A stretch of 64,000 nucleotides of DNA from Amyloporia xantha (Eukaryota > Basidiomycota > Agaricomycetes > Polyporales > Adustoporiaceae). The stretch spans positions 248,001 to 312,000 of the forward strand of contig JAYKKR010000014.1 of the NCBI GenBank assembly GCA_036971615.1, read 5' to 3'. Positions 23,801-33,712 of the stretch are shown here, in pieces. The notes under the pieces were generated by a model that was not told where the DNA came from, searched no databases, and worked only from the letters and a program-made list of their open reading frames with translations. The position numbers were made by a program, and so were the translations under genes. How positions within the stretch are numbered: position 1 is the stretch's first letter; each line of letters opens with the position of its first letter.

Positions 23801-24124
23801 CTCCAATTGGGTACCAAAGGCAGTCGGACGCGCATTAATTACGGGGCCAGGCCGACGCTGCGCGTCGGTCCAGTACACGCCGTACACTATATGGACGTAG
23901 TCGACATCGATCGCTACGATGCCATCCTGGGGACGGTGTTCTGCAACACCTACGGCGTGGTGCTCGACTTCAAACACCACGCCATATATGTTAATGGCGA
24001 GAGGGTGACGGCCTATTCCGCAGTGGACGAGGCGGCCATTCTTGCATCGCGACGGGACGGCCACCCGCGTCGTCCACATCCACGCCTGCATCTAGCAGTC
24101 GTGGACCCGACGGCGGCGCAATAG
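20870..24124 (+). CDS. Chromovirus gag with fused aspartic protease, 1084 aa
   Basis: Structural polyprotein of the retrotransposon. The first 500 residues are charged and low-complexity, with a Gly/Pro-rich block around residues 330-400. The capsid-like Retrotrans_gag region is at about 510-680 (DAFEVWLQKLLDYF, then LHRRFLHKNEEQLA). A CCHC zinc knuckle CYGCGEKGHIATNC is near 771-784. A retropepsin domain has catalytic LFDTGC near 947-952 and the downstream AILGT. It ends with CAA-TAG, and the pol frame follows without a shift, so the stop separates two parts of one open frame. Gag is longer than usual because of the disordered N-terminus and the protease. Confidence 0.9.
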   Translation: MAKRKTRSVTAREARQATSEPTIAVGAPSPSARIMSWRARVSDAGSDGGLAPPGPIASGQNAIEQVVQPSGGPTVALDSPNPADRSPSAAPAAIEDDALSYIAPAVEIRELERDPEDLPSSPLSPIPSLTAGVGRELPRVPSRTSSRSARSESLRTRLQETFARSRRELDAATQRTNHELVVMRARIAHIETEAIRLLMDEPEGTTTSTQRGDGAASRLQGTPEQLNNEVHRSEAAPRTDRPTAGSSSPGIGPQRDPTIEAAIVGMAAPQQFGESDASYERRLAAQRRIRRYGATAEARLRESQERSRSGRSPPPPGYPPPSSEPSDSSSSSGGGGGPPLGGPPGGRGPPTGSGPPSSIGPPAGPPHGGPPGGPPGGPPGGPPGGNPPGSHSSSRSGPSSRTSHSPILPSRATRGSSNDPLRSGGGSPSMGASRNVSFGPNSGLPNLGPRFGSVAPSQPRAGSTMPGEQLAYEAAIERTRRMIYEAVSADPTSGPPEYLRMAKPPFPSSYDGTDDLDAFEVWLQKLLDYFNTLRITGPGLDHDRLQILGRALDKTAASWFFINVQSPQREIRRWTFEEAIVQLHRRFLHKNEEQLASERFERATYSSSTGGASDLADRLNAYGNRMVERPSTYQFRKRFLDALPDEIYRTVITGYRLSAERNTLNDLVDAVRDWETGQEGEAARRRTRRLTQQTAATKASPNVPAPASRPPQGSRSHRPRRMTTSGVPVRNDRTTQGTRGGDAPTGAAPSRPHEHRATQESTHAHDHSHVTCYGCGEKGHIATNCPHNANKAKPHPRMFAQRVVEDDPDDGPSGTPGVLETVPELPEESPQIATVDTDVEAYPASDYGYGGSQYSSQGEEDYDEDDLQFGAMRFAGMRIETATESQPATRMYAMAAVPSARTLKEAWLYDPRVRRLTDPAGQPKRTAESQRTLCAEVDINGVKAYTLFDTGCTTDSISPEMAYLSRADRVDLTEQMGLQLGTKGSRTRINYGARPTLRVGPVHAVHYMDVVDIDRYDAILGTVFCNTYGVVLDFKHHAIYVNGERVTAYSAVDEAAILASRRDGHPRRPHPRLHLAVVDPTAAQ

Positions 24125-27100
24125 GCCTCCGCGGCGGGGTCTACAGTGGTAGAACCCCCTCACTCCCGCTATGCGGAGGCTGGGGCGCGCCCGAAGGGGG
24201 AGGGGGACGGCGAACACGCCGCCACTACCCCAAGGAACAAGAAACACCCTGTGAGAATAGTTCCGCCTCGTAAAGGACGGAACCCACGGGAACGAGCACC
24301 GGACATCGCAGAACGAACGGTGCCGAGCCTGCACTCGTCGAACGAGAAGCGGGATAGATTTGGTCGGTTAGACCCTTGGGGTCTAAACGAATCCATGGAT
24401 CGGGCCACGACGAATTTCATCATTGATGAAGAAATCCGTACAACGTTGCAACCCGACTATGTGCAACTGCAAGGGAAATGGAACAAGGAGTTCGAGGACA
24501 TCATGTGTCCTGCACCCCCGGGATTACCTCCACTGCGGGAGGTCAATCACCGTATTCCCTTGATCGACGAGGACAAGCGATACAAGTATCACTTGCCTCG
24601 ATGTCCAGACGCCATGAAACCGCAATTGCTCGAAAAGATCGAGCGATATACGGCCAATGGCTGGTGGGAGTCAAGGACAGTACCCCAAGCAGCCCCACTT
24701 CTTTGCATAGTAAAGAAGTCGGGCAAGTTACGCAGCGTTGTCGATGCACGACAACGCAACGATAACACGGTCAAGGATGTAACACCGTTTCCCGACCAGG
24801 ACCAGATCCGCATGGATGTGGCCCGGGCGAAATTCCGGTCAAAGATCGACCTTTCGGATGCATACGAGCAGATACGGATAGCGGCGGAGGACGTATGGAA
24901 AACGGCCTTCGCCACACCGTATGGCACGTTTGTGAGCCATGTCATGCAGCAAGGCGACTGTAACGCCCCAGCGACGTTCCAGTCCCTGATGACAGCAATC
25001 TTCCGAGACTGTATAGGACGATTCGTCCATGTGTATCTCGACGACATATTCGTGTTCTCCGACTCTGTCGAAGAACACGAGGAGCACCTTGGAATCGTAC
25101 TCAGGAAGCTTCGCCAGGCGAAGCTGTACTTGAGTCAAACCAAGTGTGACTTCTTTTCCCGGCGCATGGATTGCCTGGGTCACCTCATTGATGACCGAGG
25201 CTTACATGCCGATTCGGACAAGATGGCAAGGATTCGTGAATGGCGAACCCCGCGATCGTACCACGAGGTACAGAGATTTTTAGGTCTGGTGAACTATCTG
25301 GCCCATTTCATGCCAGATGTTTCCGCCTATACATCTCCTCTGGCAGACATGGCACACAACGGTAGACCGTTTGTGTGGAGACCACTCCACTCGAAGTGCC
25401 TTGAATCAATCAAGGCACTGGCCTGTAAGGCCCCCATTCTCAAGCCAATCGATCCGTCCAACCCCGAACCCATTTGGGTTATCAGCGACGCATCCATTCA
25501 TGGAGTCGGAGCTGTGTACGGGCAAGGACCGGATTGGCGAACGTGCCGACCAGCGGGTTTCATGTCCAAAAAGTTCACCAGTGCCCAGCGGGCGTACAAG
25601 ACGTACGAACACGAGGCACTGGGGATATTGGAAGCCCTCCTGAAATGGGAGGATAAACTACTAGGACGCCAGATCCATGTTATCACGGATCATAAGGCGC
25701 TCACGTTCTTTGAGGGCGTTTCGAACCCAACGAATCGCCAGATCCGTTGGTACGAATACCTCTCACGCTTCCAATACAAGATAACGTATGTGGAAGGACG
25801 CGAGAATAAGGTCGCCGACTGCCTTTCCCGCTATTACGAGAACGACAACGCCGACGACTTTACGCCTCTGCACGACTACGCCAGTGCGGATGTGCGACTG
25901 GATCCCGAACACGATGACCTACCGGTCACCCGTGTACTGGAACTCAGGGCGGGCCAATTGGCACCCCCCGCACCCGCATTGGTGGAAGCTCGTGAGGCCA
26001 GGGACATCGAGGCAGCCGAGATGTTAGCAGCTAATGCGACTGCTAACATTCAGCCACCATTGCCCGACGATCACGACGACCCTACGGTCGCCGAGACACT
26101 TCAATCGGGGCCACCACTGAGAGAGCGCGTCGAACGGGAAGTGGATTTCATCCGCACCGTTAAAGGCGGTTACGCCCAAGACCCGCTCTTTAGTAAGGTC
26201 AAGGACGCCCCGGGCGAGTACCCGGCTTTCGCAATACGCGAAGGCCTGATATACTCGAGAAACCGCCAGGGCAACGAGGTACTCTGCATCCCCAGAGTAC
26301 CACTCAAAAAGCGTCTGTTGCCCGAGGTCGTCATCGACCACGGACATACGACAATAGGACATTTTGGACCTCAGAAGACGTCTGAGTACGTCAGGCGATC
26401 GTTCTGGTGGCCCAAGATTGGCAAGGACATTGAGAAGTTCTGCATTACATGCGGAACTTGCCAGACAGCCAAGCCACGAAACCATCTCCAGACGGGACTG
26501 CTGCACTCCTTGCCAATTCCACGGTTTCCGTGGAATTCGATAGCAATGGACTTTGTTGGCCCGTTCCCCAGCTCGCAGGGCTACGACTACCTGTGGGTAG
26601 TAGTATGCCGGCTGACGAACATGGTGCATCTAGTACCCATCACCACCACTAGTACTGCTTCGCAGCTGGCGACGCAGTACTTGAGAGAGATAATCCGTCT
26701 GCATGGCCTGCCTGAGTCGATCGTATCCGATCGAGACTCCAAGTTCACGTCGAAATTCTGGCGTGAACTTCACCGAATGCTAGGGCGAAGTTGCTCATGT
26801 CAACGTCGTTCCACCCCCAAACAGACGGATTGTCCGAGAGGACAATCCGCTCGATATCGCAAATCCTGCGATCCATAGTCTCTCCAGACCAGATCGACTG
26901 GTTCGAGAAGATACCGATGGTCGACCCGCCCTGAATTCGGCGACGAGCAGCACAACAGGGTTTGCGCCATTCGAATTGAATTATGGATATCTCCCGTACG
27001 CTGAACGGCGTCCGTACGGATTCTTCATACGCGGGTGTCCGCGAGTTCGCCGAGCGAGCTCGAGGAAACCTCGAGATGGCCCATGACGCCATCATAGAGA

Positions 27101-27642
27101 GCCGGGTTCAGCAGACGTACCAAGCGAACAAGCATCGCCAAAGGGAACCCGACTTCACAGTCGGGTCCCTGGTCTACCTGTCGACTCAGAACCTAGCTCT
27201 GCCGAAAGGGCGGGCCAGGAAACTCATGCCGAAGTACATAGGACCGTACCGAGTGGTCCAATGTCACCCCGAATCGTCCAACTACACGCTGGACCTCCCG
27301 GATGCGTTGAAGGAACGGAGGATACATCCTACGTTCCACGCATCGCTGCTGCGGAAACACGAGCCCAATGATGACTCTATGTTCCCGCACCGGGAGGCGC
27401 AATCGTATTATGACTTCGGGCAACACGAAGACCAAGAGTGGCTGGTCGACGAGATCGTCGGCCACCGCTGGGATGGCAAGCGCGTCGAGTTCCATGTCCG
27501 GTGGACCCTGGGGGACCACACATGGGAGCCGTATGCGAACTGCAAGGACCTGGCAGCTCTGGACGATTACTTGACGCTCCATGGCGTCAAGAACTATCGC
27601 TCTCTGCCCCGCAAAGCGAGGCAGCGCAAGGACGACCTATAG
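24125..27642 (+). pseudogene. Chromovirus pol (RT, RNase H, integrase, chromodomain), frame broken in integrase
   Basis: The frame opens directly after the gag UAG and runs to 26878; no ATG lies near its start. RT carries YLDDIFVFS at about residue 297. RNase H shows ISDASIHGVGAVYG and ITDHKALTFF. Integrase has the HHCC zinc part (HTTIGHFG to CITCGTC) and the first two acidic positions (AMDFVGPFP, SDRDSKFTSKFW). The frame then shifts at about 26793, 26930 and 26990, each time by a small indel. The last open part, 26983-27642, carries the rest of integrase and a chromodomain (VDEIVGHRWDGKRVEFHVRW, WEPYANCKDL). The third integrase acid lies in the broken stretch, so this copy should lack active integrase. 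Confidence 0.9.
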
Positions 27643-27829
27643 GGCGTCCACACTAGGAGTCGAGACGAGGACTTAGCGTCGAAGTCGTCGACACGGACAC
27701 GTGATCCATACACGTGAGGATCGGCGGTGCCACCCGGCGGCGTTTGAACTTTATTTGAGTAGCGCTACAGATGCCGCCGCACTGTCCTGCTCCTCATCCC
27801 GCCCCAGTTGGCGAAAAACTTCAAGAAAA

Positions 27830-30175
27830 ATGGACGCGACCAAGGACGGCCCACCCACCGGTGGCCCGACCTTGGACGACGATGAGCTTATGGCTCCCCC
27901 GTCTCCTCTGACCTCCCGGGCGCCGACGCCAACGCCCACCGCGCCGCCCGTCGATACGACGTCCTCCCTGCCCCAACCGCCGCCAACCGTGCCCCGCACC
28001 CCGTCCGTTTCCCCGCCCACACCGCCCCCCGCAGCGACGCATGGCGTCACCCCTTCCTTGTCCGTTGCCCCACCTGCGGGATCGACGCCGGGCGTCGATC
28101 TCGCAGCTGCCGTCGCGCGCTGGTCATTGGCCGCGCCGCGACCCCTGCCGTCCAATGCGGCGCCGTTCCTGCTGAACGCCCCCGTTAATCCGTGGGTGGC
28201 GCAGGGACAACATATCCTTATGTTGCACGGAGGCCCGTGCGACATCTGCGAGGCGTTCCGGGCGCACTTCTATGGTGCGCTCATGAACGACGATCAGTGC
28301 CAGCAGGCCAACGATGTCGCCCAGGGCGCCCTGCAGGACATGCTGTTCATCCATTGGAGCCGGAGTGGTTTCCTGGGGGGAAGGGACGCGGATCGCCGCG
28401 TACAGGACCTCCAGCGGGCGTACGACGATGCGTGTCGCGAACGCGACGCCTTCGAAAGCGACCGCAATGACCTCCTGCGGAGGAACGAGCGGTTGACGAA
28501 CGAGATGGAGGACCTGGCTCGAGAGAACCGGCTCCTCCTAGAGCGCGTTTCTACGCCACGGGACGAGCAATCGTCCTCGACGGTACCCGTCGCTCAGCTA
28601 CAGCGGGAGCTGGGGTTAATGCGTACGCAACGCGACGCAGCGCACGGCCGGGTGCGTCTTCTCGAGGAGGAGGCACGCCGGAACACAGGCCCGAGCGTCG
28701 TCCCTGACAGGACGTACGCTTCGACTGTCGCCGCTCCAGCGGCCACGATGCCCGCCATAGCATCGTCGTCGAGAGTGGATCCTGCCACGGGAGCCCCCAC
28801 CGCCTCGTTCATCGACGAGGTTATGAAGGGACCGGAGGTAGAGGCCCCTGCCGTCAAAGGCAAGGGAAAGAAAACGTCGTCGCACGAAGCCCCCAAGGGA
28901 CTCCGTGGGGACGTCGACTTTGACGAGATGGACTCGGACGACTCCTTGGACCAGGAGGACAAGGAGGCTCGTGCGGACAAGGAGGCCCGCAAAGCTCATC
29001 TCGCCCGCAACCGACAGGTGGTGCGCGGTTGGCGGAGAGCGGCCAACCGCCCAGCAGTCCCGGACAACCCCCCGACGCCGCCCTCGTCAGGAATGCCTAG
29101 GGCATCTGACAGGTCGTTCGGTGTCCCCGTCCCGCCAACGGACTGGCCGATGGGTGTCCCCGTCCCCGCCAACACCAACTACTACCTCGCTGGTAGTTGG
29201 GCAGCGTTCATTCCGCGCGACCGTCGTGGCGCCGGCCGCATCCTTGAGCAGGCCACTGCCTCCGCTGGCGAGGCCCGCGTAAGGGTCACGGACCTCATCA
29301 CTCAGATGAACCGTAACTCGGCGCTGCGAGGAGCGGAGGGCATGCAGGTCCTCCTGAATGAGTGGCGCAACCCCGAGAAGGTAGCGCGACCAATCGATTC
29401 CGCTGGGAATCCTGGTCCATCCACCAGTACTGGTGGAGGGAACAAGCGGAAGTTGGTGTCGTACGACGACCTCCAACCCCCCCGCGGTGCCGCCTCGGGC
29501 CCAAAACGTCCCCGCCGGCTACCCCAGCCCACGCGCCACTCCACCTACCAGGAGTGGTACGCGTGGTACATGCAGAACCCGACGCAGGTACCTGCCAGCA
29601 TCCGACGTGAGACGACCGGCAACCCTAGGTTGCAGGACGTCATCGCGTTCGTTGAGCTGCGGAACCTAGCGCCGCCCGTATCGTCGGGTGCAACGTCACG
29701 CAATGCGTGGCTCGCAACCGCCATGCGACTGTTCTCTATTCGAGAACTGTACGCGTTCATACTGCGGGTCAGCAACTACCCCCTAGGGGCAGTTGTTCGT
29801 ACCGCCCCTTACCCGCTACCAGGAGAAAACGCGACCATCTTCGATGTAGCACGTTGGGTAGCGGCTCGCGGATACACAGCTCAGGGAGCTCGTGTATTCG
29901 AAGATTACGCGAGGATGGAGCGTAACCGAATGGAAGGGCGGCCGTTGGACGCCACTGAGCCGTTCGCATCCGAGCCAGCGTCCTACGGCGCTGCGATCGG
30001 CATAGTCATCCCGGCTACAGTCGAAATGCCTGCCTTGCCCGCCGGTGCAGTCACGACGCTACCACCTGCGGCACCAGTGCCCGCGGCTGACGCACAGCCA
30101 CCTCCTGGACCGGCCGGTCAGGCGCAGGGAGACCCCTCTGCCCCTGCACCGGGAGATCAGATGCAGACGGATTGA
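27830..30175 (+). CDS. Extra ORF of the chromovirus in env position, 781 aa
   Basis: An uninterrupted frame starts 187 bp after pol and ends 213 bp before the 3' LTR. The ATG at 27830 (GAAAAATGG) is preferred over an in-frame ATG at 27701. The N-terminal 100 residues are Pro/Thr-rich. Then comes GPCDICEAFRAHFYGAL, a coiled coil (RRVQDLQRAYDDACRERD to ENRLLLERV), an acidic segment, basic NLS-like patches (GGGNKRKL, GPKRPRRLP), and a compact C-terminal part (STYQEWYAWYMQNP, FSIRELYAFILRVSNYPL). It has no signal peptide or membrane segment, so it is not an envelope protein. I do not recognise the family. The frame is intact although pol beside it is not. Confidence 0.75.
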   Translation: MDATKDGPPTGGPTLDDDELMAPPSPLTSRAPTPTPTAPPVDTTSSLPQPPPTVPRTPSVSPPTPPPAATHGVTPSLSVAPPAGSTPGVDLAAAVARWSLAAPRPLPSNAAPFLLNAPVNPWVAQGQHILMLHGGPCDICEAFRAHFYGALMNDDQCQQANDVAQGALQDMLFIHWSRSGFLGGRDADRRVQDLQRAYDDACRERDAFESDRNDLLRRNERLTNEMEDLARENRLLLERVSTPRDEQSSSTVPVAQLQRELGLMRTQRDAAHGRVRLLEEEARRNTGPSVVPDRTYASTVAAPAATMPAIASSSRVDPATGAPTASFIDEVMKGPEVEAPAVKGKGKKTSSHEAPKGLRGDVDFDEMDSDDSLDQEDKEARADKEARKAHLARNRQVVRGWRRAANRPAVPDNPPTPPSSGMPRASDRSFGVPVPPTDWPMGVPVPANTNYYLAGSWAAFIPRDRRGAGRILEQATASAGEARVRVTDLITQMNRNSALRGAEGMQVLLNEWRNPEKVARPIDSAGNPGPSTSTGGGNKRKLVSYDDLQPPRGAASGPKRPRRLPQPTRHSTYQEWYAWYMQNPTQVPASIRRETTGNPRLQDVIAFVELRNLAPPVSSGATSRNAWLATAMRLFSIRELYAFILRVSNYPLGAVVRTAPYPLPGENATIFDVARWVAARGYTAQGARVFEDYARMERNRMEGRPLDATEPFASEPASYGAAIGIVIPATVEMPALPAGAVTTLPPAAPVPAADAQPPPGPAGQAQGDPSAPAPGDQMQTD

Positions 30176-30375
30176 CCTCTGGGGGCCGACCGTTCTGCCA
30201 TCTGTCTCCGCGCCGAGGGACGCTGTGCGACTGGGCCAGCAAAAAAAACCATGACGAGGAGATCCCCTAGGGATCTCCGCAGAGTACTAACACTCTCGTC
30301 AACCACTACACGGACCTTCAACGGTCCGTCCGTCATTCGCAAAAAGACCTTCATTGTGGACCCGTGAGACGAGTC

Positions 30376-30388
30376 CAATGGGGGAGGA
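30376..30388 (+). promoter_or_regulatory. Polypurine tract of the chromovirus
   Basis: AATGGGGGAGGA directly before the 3' LTR start at 30389, the expected primer for plus-strand synthesis. Confidence 0.7.
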
Positions 30389-30664
30389 TGTAAGGTACCC
30401 CTATGGGTGCCTTACGGTTATCTTATCTAATCACTGTATATATCGTTTATTCATCTACGCTACCTGCTACGATCCCAAGGATCGCGGGTCAAGCCACTGT
30501 ACAGTACTTACTTGTATGCACGTGTTGTGCGCGCCGCCCCGTAAGGGCGCGCGCGCGCGCAGTAGGAAGGAACTCTTCTTATTCGCACACCAGTACATAG
30601 CACTCTTCTGAATATAGAAGTTTGGTGCAACGTACTACCGTCCGAGTAAGAGTGAGACCTTACA
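30389..30664 (+). repeat. 3' LTR of the chromovirus
   Basis: 276 bp, identical to 20474-20749 except one base. Followed by the target duplication CCAGC at 30665-30669. Confidence 0.95.
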
Positions 30665-31854
30665 CCAGCCTTCGACGACGACTCCGTACTTTTGAGTAAT
30701 CTTGATATCGAAGTTTGTATAATACATTCTTGGCACCTCGAGCTCAGCAGCGACACCTGCAAGTTTGTCACAGTTCAGCATGCATGCACACTCATATATT
30801 AAGTGACTTTTTACTCACGCAACTTCTCGTATATGATCCTATTGGTACGAGCTTTCAGGTCGGCAATTTGATCACGCGACCGATCAACAATCCCTTCATT
30901 AGAGAGAGCCGTCAGATCCAGGTGTGGAAAGCATATTGTTATGGTCATTACGCTCACCCTGTATCCCGCTGAGACAGTAGGCTTCCAACTGTATTGCAAG
31001 ATCCGGCAAATGTTTTCGCACAACCACGTTGAAGAAGTCGGCGAGACGTTCGCTTGTGTAGAATACGTGTGGCTCGTTGTAGTGATCGACACTGGACCTC
31101 ACCGCAATCATGACGACTTCAGTACCTGTGCGTGCATGAAGCGCTTCAAGCTGGATGAAAATTCAGTCGACTACGATACAGAGGTTCAGATTATGAACAA
31201 ACCTCGTCTTGAATGCTCGCGATGTTGCTGCGAACATCATGAAACGCATTGAGCGGAACGTTCTGTACGGATAGTTTCTTCATCTCGCGTTCCTCTTCAA
31301 GAACCTTCAGTAACGGCTTGGTGTATTCGACTCGTTCGTCGTGTGACATTGCATTCCACTTTGCCTTGATTTCCGCGGGCAAGTTGTTCGCTTTGTAGCG
31401 CGGCGTACCCTCAGGCAGCGCTGAGGCATATAAAATATCTGTGAGTTTGCCAATTTTTCCAACGGAAAGCATAGTCCTTACCATCATTGAGCTCCTTCAG
31501 CTCATGCTTGAGAAACGCATTCCACATATTCGCTCCTCTCGTTGATGTGGAGAGACGAGAACCTTGCATAAGTTGCTGAAGGTACCATTCGGGGGTGTGG
31601 CCACCCAGCTCGGCGTGCAGCTTCTCGGCCTCTTCCTTGATATGGCTGTGAGCAACCGAGAGAGCTTCATGAACAGTCTCTCGACGTTCCTTGCGTTTTT
31701 CAGCAAGGTATGCCTTCTCTGCTGGCGTCTTCTTGATACCTTTTCGACCAGCTGAGGCGCGCCAAGGGAAACGGGTCTGCGTAGTCGTTTTCCGTGCCTT
31801 GGTCAGAAGACGGCCAGGTAGTGCACCAGTGCCATCCGGTGTAATCTTCGCCAT
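30665..31854 (-). pseudogene. 5' part of HMG-box-like passenger gene of the KDZ element
   Basis: Exons 31854-31482, 31438-31203, 31150-30958, 30893-30819 and 30756-30665 join in frame with GT-AG introns. The last exon is interrupted after the codon for Trp in VVVEGW by the retrotransposon. The intact product would be 538 residues. The first half has a basic region (GRKGIKKTPAEKAYLAEKRKE) and an HMG-box-like stretch (RGANMWNAFLKHEL, then IKAKWNAMSHDERVEY). A conserved-looking block follows (DHYNEPHVFYTSERLADFF). Its start is 157 bp after the stop of the neighbouring passenger gene on the same strand. The HMG-box label rests on pattern only. Confidence 0.75.
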
Positions 31855-32011
31855 GGGAAAGTTTTTGGTGGGAGAAGGCGGACCCACAGCACACAACTTG
31901 CTGTCAATAACATCACGTGATTTATTTCTATTGGCAGAATGATACAAGCAAGGAGGAAGAAAGGAGGACAGAGATGCTTCAAATGTCGGTTTAACATGAC
32001 AATCATCTCGT

Positions 32012-33411
32012 TCAATCGATCTCTACTTGGGCCCACGTAAGGTCAGTCCTCGGCCGAATGATCCTCCACATATACTTCAATTCCTTGACTGGGATACCTC
32101 GTGGAGCGAGTCGATGAATGAACTCGCCGACAGTGTGAACCGTGCTGTACGTGTGATATATCGTCATGGTCGCCTCGTGAGTATAGCCATGCGCCTGAAA
32201 GTACGCGTCGGCATCAGATCCGAGGGATAGAGTAGGTGTTGTGTCACGAAACGGCTCGAAAAGTGTGCGCACAATGCCGGCCAGAGAACGGATGTGTTGA
32301 TAGATGTAAGCGGCCGGCGATGTGGCCCCTGCAGGCTCATGATCACTTGTCGATGAGTTGTCAGCCGTGGGAGAGTCTTGATGAGAATGGTGTGAGGAAT
32401 TCTGCGATGGCAGCCCTGGGGTCGAGTTCTCTCTACCACTGTGCGAGAGAGAACCACTTCCAGGCCGAAGGGGGGTGGACTCTCTCACGCCCGATCTTAC
32501 AGATGGGCTCTGAGGGGTTCCTCCTGTATCGCGGTTATGGCGTGCCTGTGAGTGAGACGGACCGGGTGTGGGAGTAGAAGGGCGTGCATCTGAACGAAAT
32601 GTAATAGGCGGTGTATTCTTCGAGTCCGGAGTATCTTCCAAAGTCATCAAGATCGATTAGTTCATAGCCCTTCACCAAAGCGTCATCATGTACTTACTCG
32701 GTGCTGTTGACAACGCCCGAAATGCCTGAGTTATACCCTCTGCCGTGTACTCTAAATACTGGTATCAGACATCTGCACTGGGAATGATCAGCGTAGAAGC
32801 GACACTCACCACGAACTGGGCTCTGAGATCCGCCGAAATGCTCCCAGTCCGAGCCACTCTTCTCGCTTGCTCCCTTCGTCAGCATATAGATCATAGAACG
32901 CTTGAACGCAGGGCTGTTTCTCTCTGCAATGTGCCGGAAAATGGCCTTGGTAATCCCGTTGACCTCATTGATCGCGTCGAGGCTAATGTAGCATGGATTG
33001 ACACGGACAGATGCATGGTGAGTGAACAACGTACTATGTCAAGTAAATCCCACTATGATGTCCATATACCACACAATACAGACTGGTGTATCTAGGCAAA
33101 ACCGTCATCGTTATCGGAGACTCCGAGATCGCGCTGATGACTCCTTGCGCATCGTTCTCCGCATTCCTGAGAGGTTTGAGAACTTGGTTCATGCGGTTGA
33201 CATCCTCGGCATCATTATAAGAATGACATTTCACCATGATTGGAAGAGGAGGCGTGAATTTGCCTCCAGACATCACCGGCCTGATCTTTGTAAGTAGACT
33301 ATAATCTCAGTATGCTATGATCTCGAGCACTTACTCTGTGGTTTGGATACCCGGCCTATTTCCACCCAGCATAACATACCAGGATGGAGCAGGATCTTGA
33401 TGAGCAGCCAT
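32012..33411 (-). CDS. Orphan passenger gene of the KDZ element, 392 aa
   Basis: Five exons join in frame: 33411-33335, 33280-33080, 33033-32810, 32751-32698 and 32634-32012. The N-terminus has the short motif PSWYVMLGGNRPGI, which recalls the RNase H1 hybrid-binding start seen in many basidiomycete proteins (weak). The middle has YISLDAINEVNGITKAIFRHIAERN cut by no lesion, and the C-terminal half is Ser/Pro/Thr-rich, then ends in a compact part with HGYTHEATMTIYHTY and KYMWRIIRP. The function is unknown. It lies 301 bp downstream of the transposase gene, same strand, inside the transposon, so it travels with it. No frameshift is visible. Confidence 0.65.
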
Positions 33412-33712
33412 AGAAGAAGTCAGAGAACGAGCCGATGCTGGGAGATGAGTGAGATGAGTCAGGACGAGAGTCGCCACCACTGGGAAGTAGCAGACTGGCC
33501 CAGTATCGATCGACGCGACTAGTCTTTGCAAGTCGATCGGTCAATGGTTGGCGGCTGGACCCTTCATTCGAGCTGCTGTTACTGTACGGCTAATGAAGCC
33601 TCTGAACTTAGAGTTTTACAATAAGATGCTAGCACCATTGGTCCTGCTTTCAAACTGAATGGTTGCAGTAATAACCAGATAGACATTGTATTGCGTAAGG
33701 ATAGATACATTG

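Larger units (their letters stand above)
20474..30664 (+). mobile_element. Ty3/gypsy chromovirus, 10.2 kb, nested in a KDZ passenger gene
   Basis: Both LTRs are 276 bp, start TGTAAGG and end CTTACA, and differ at one position (A at 20634 in the 5' copy, G in the 3' copy). The flanking 5-bp duplication CCAGC is at 20469-20473 and 30665-30669. It encodes gag-protease, then RT, RNase H, integrase and chromodomain, then an extra ORF. A purine tract precedes the 3' LTR. I could not find a tRNA-type primer site after the 5' LTR, so self-priming as in Tf1-like chromoviruses is possible. Confidence 0.95.
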
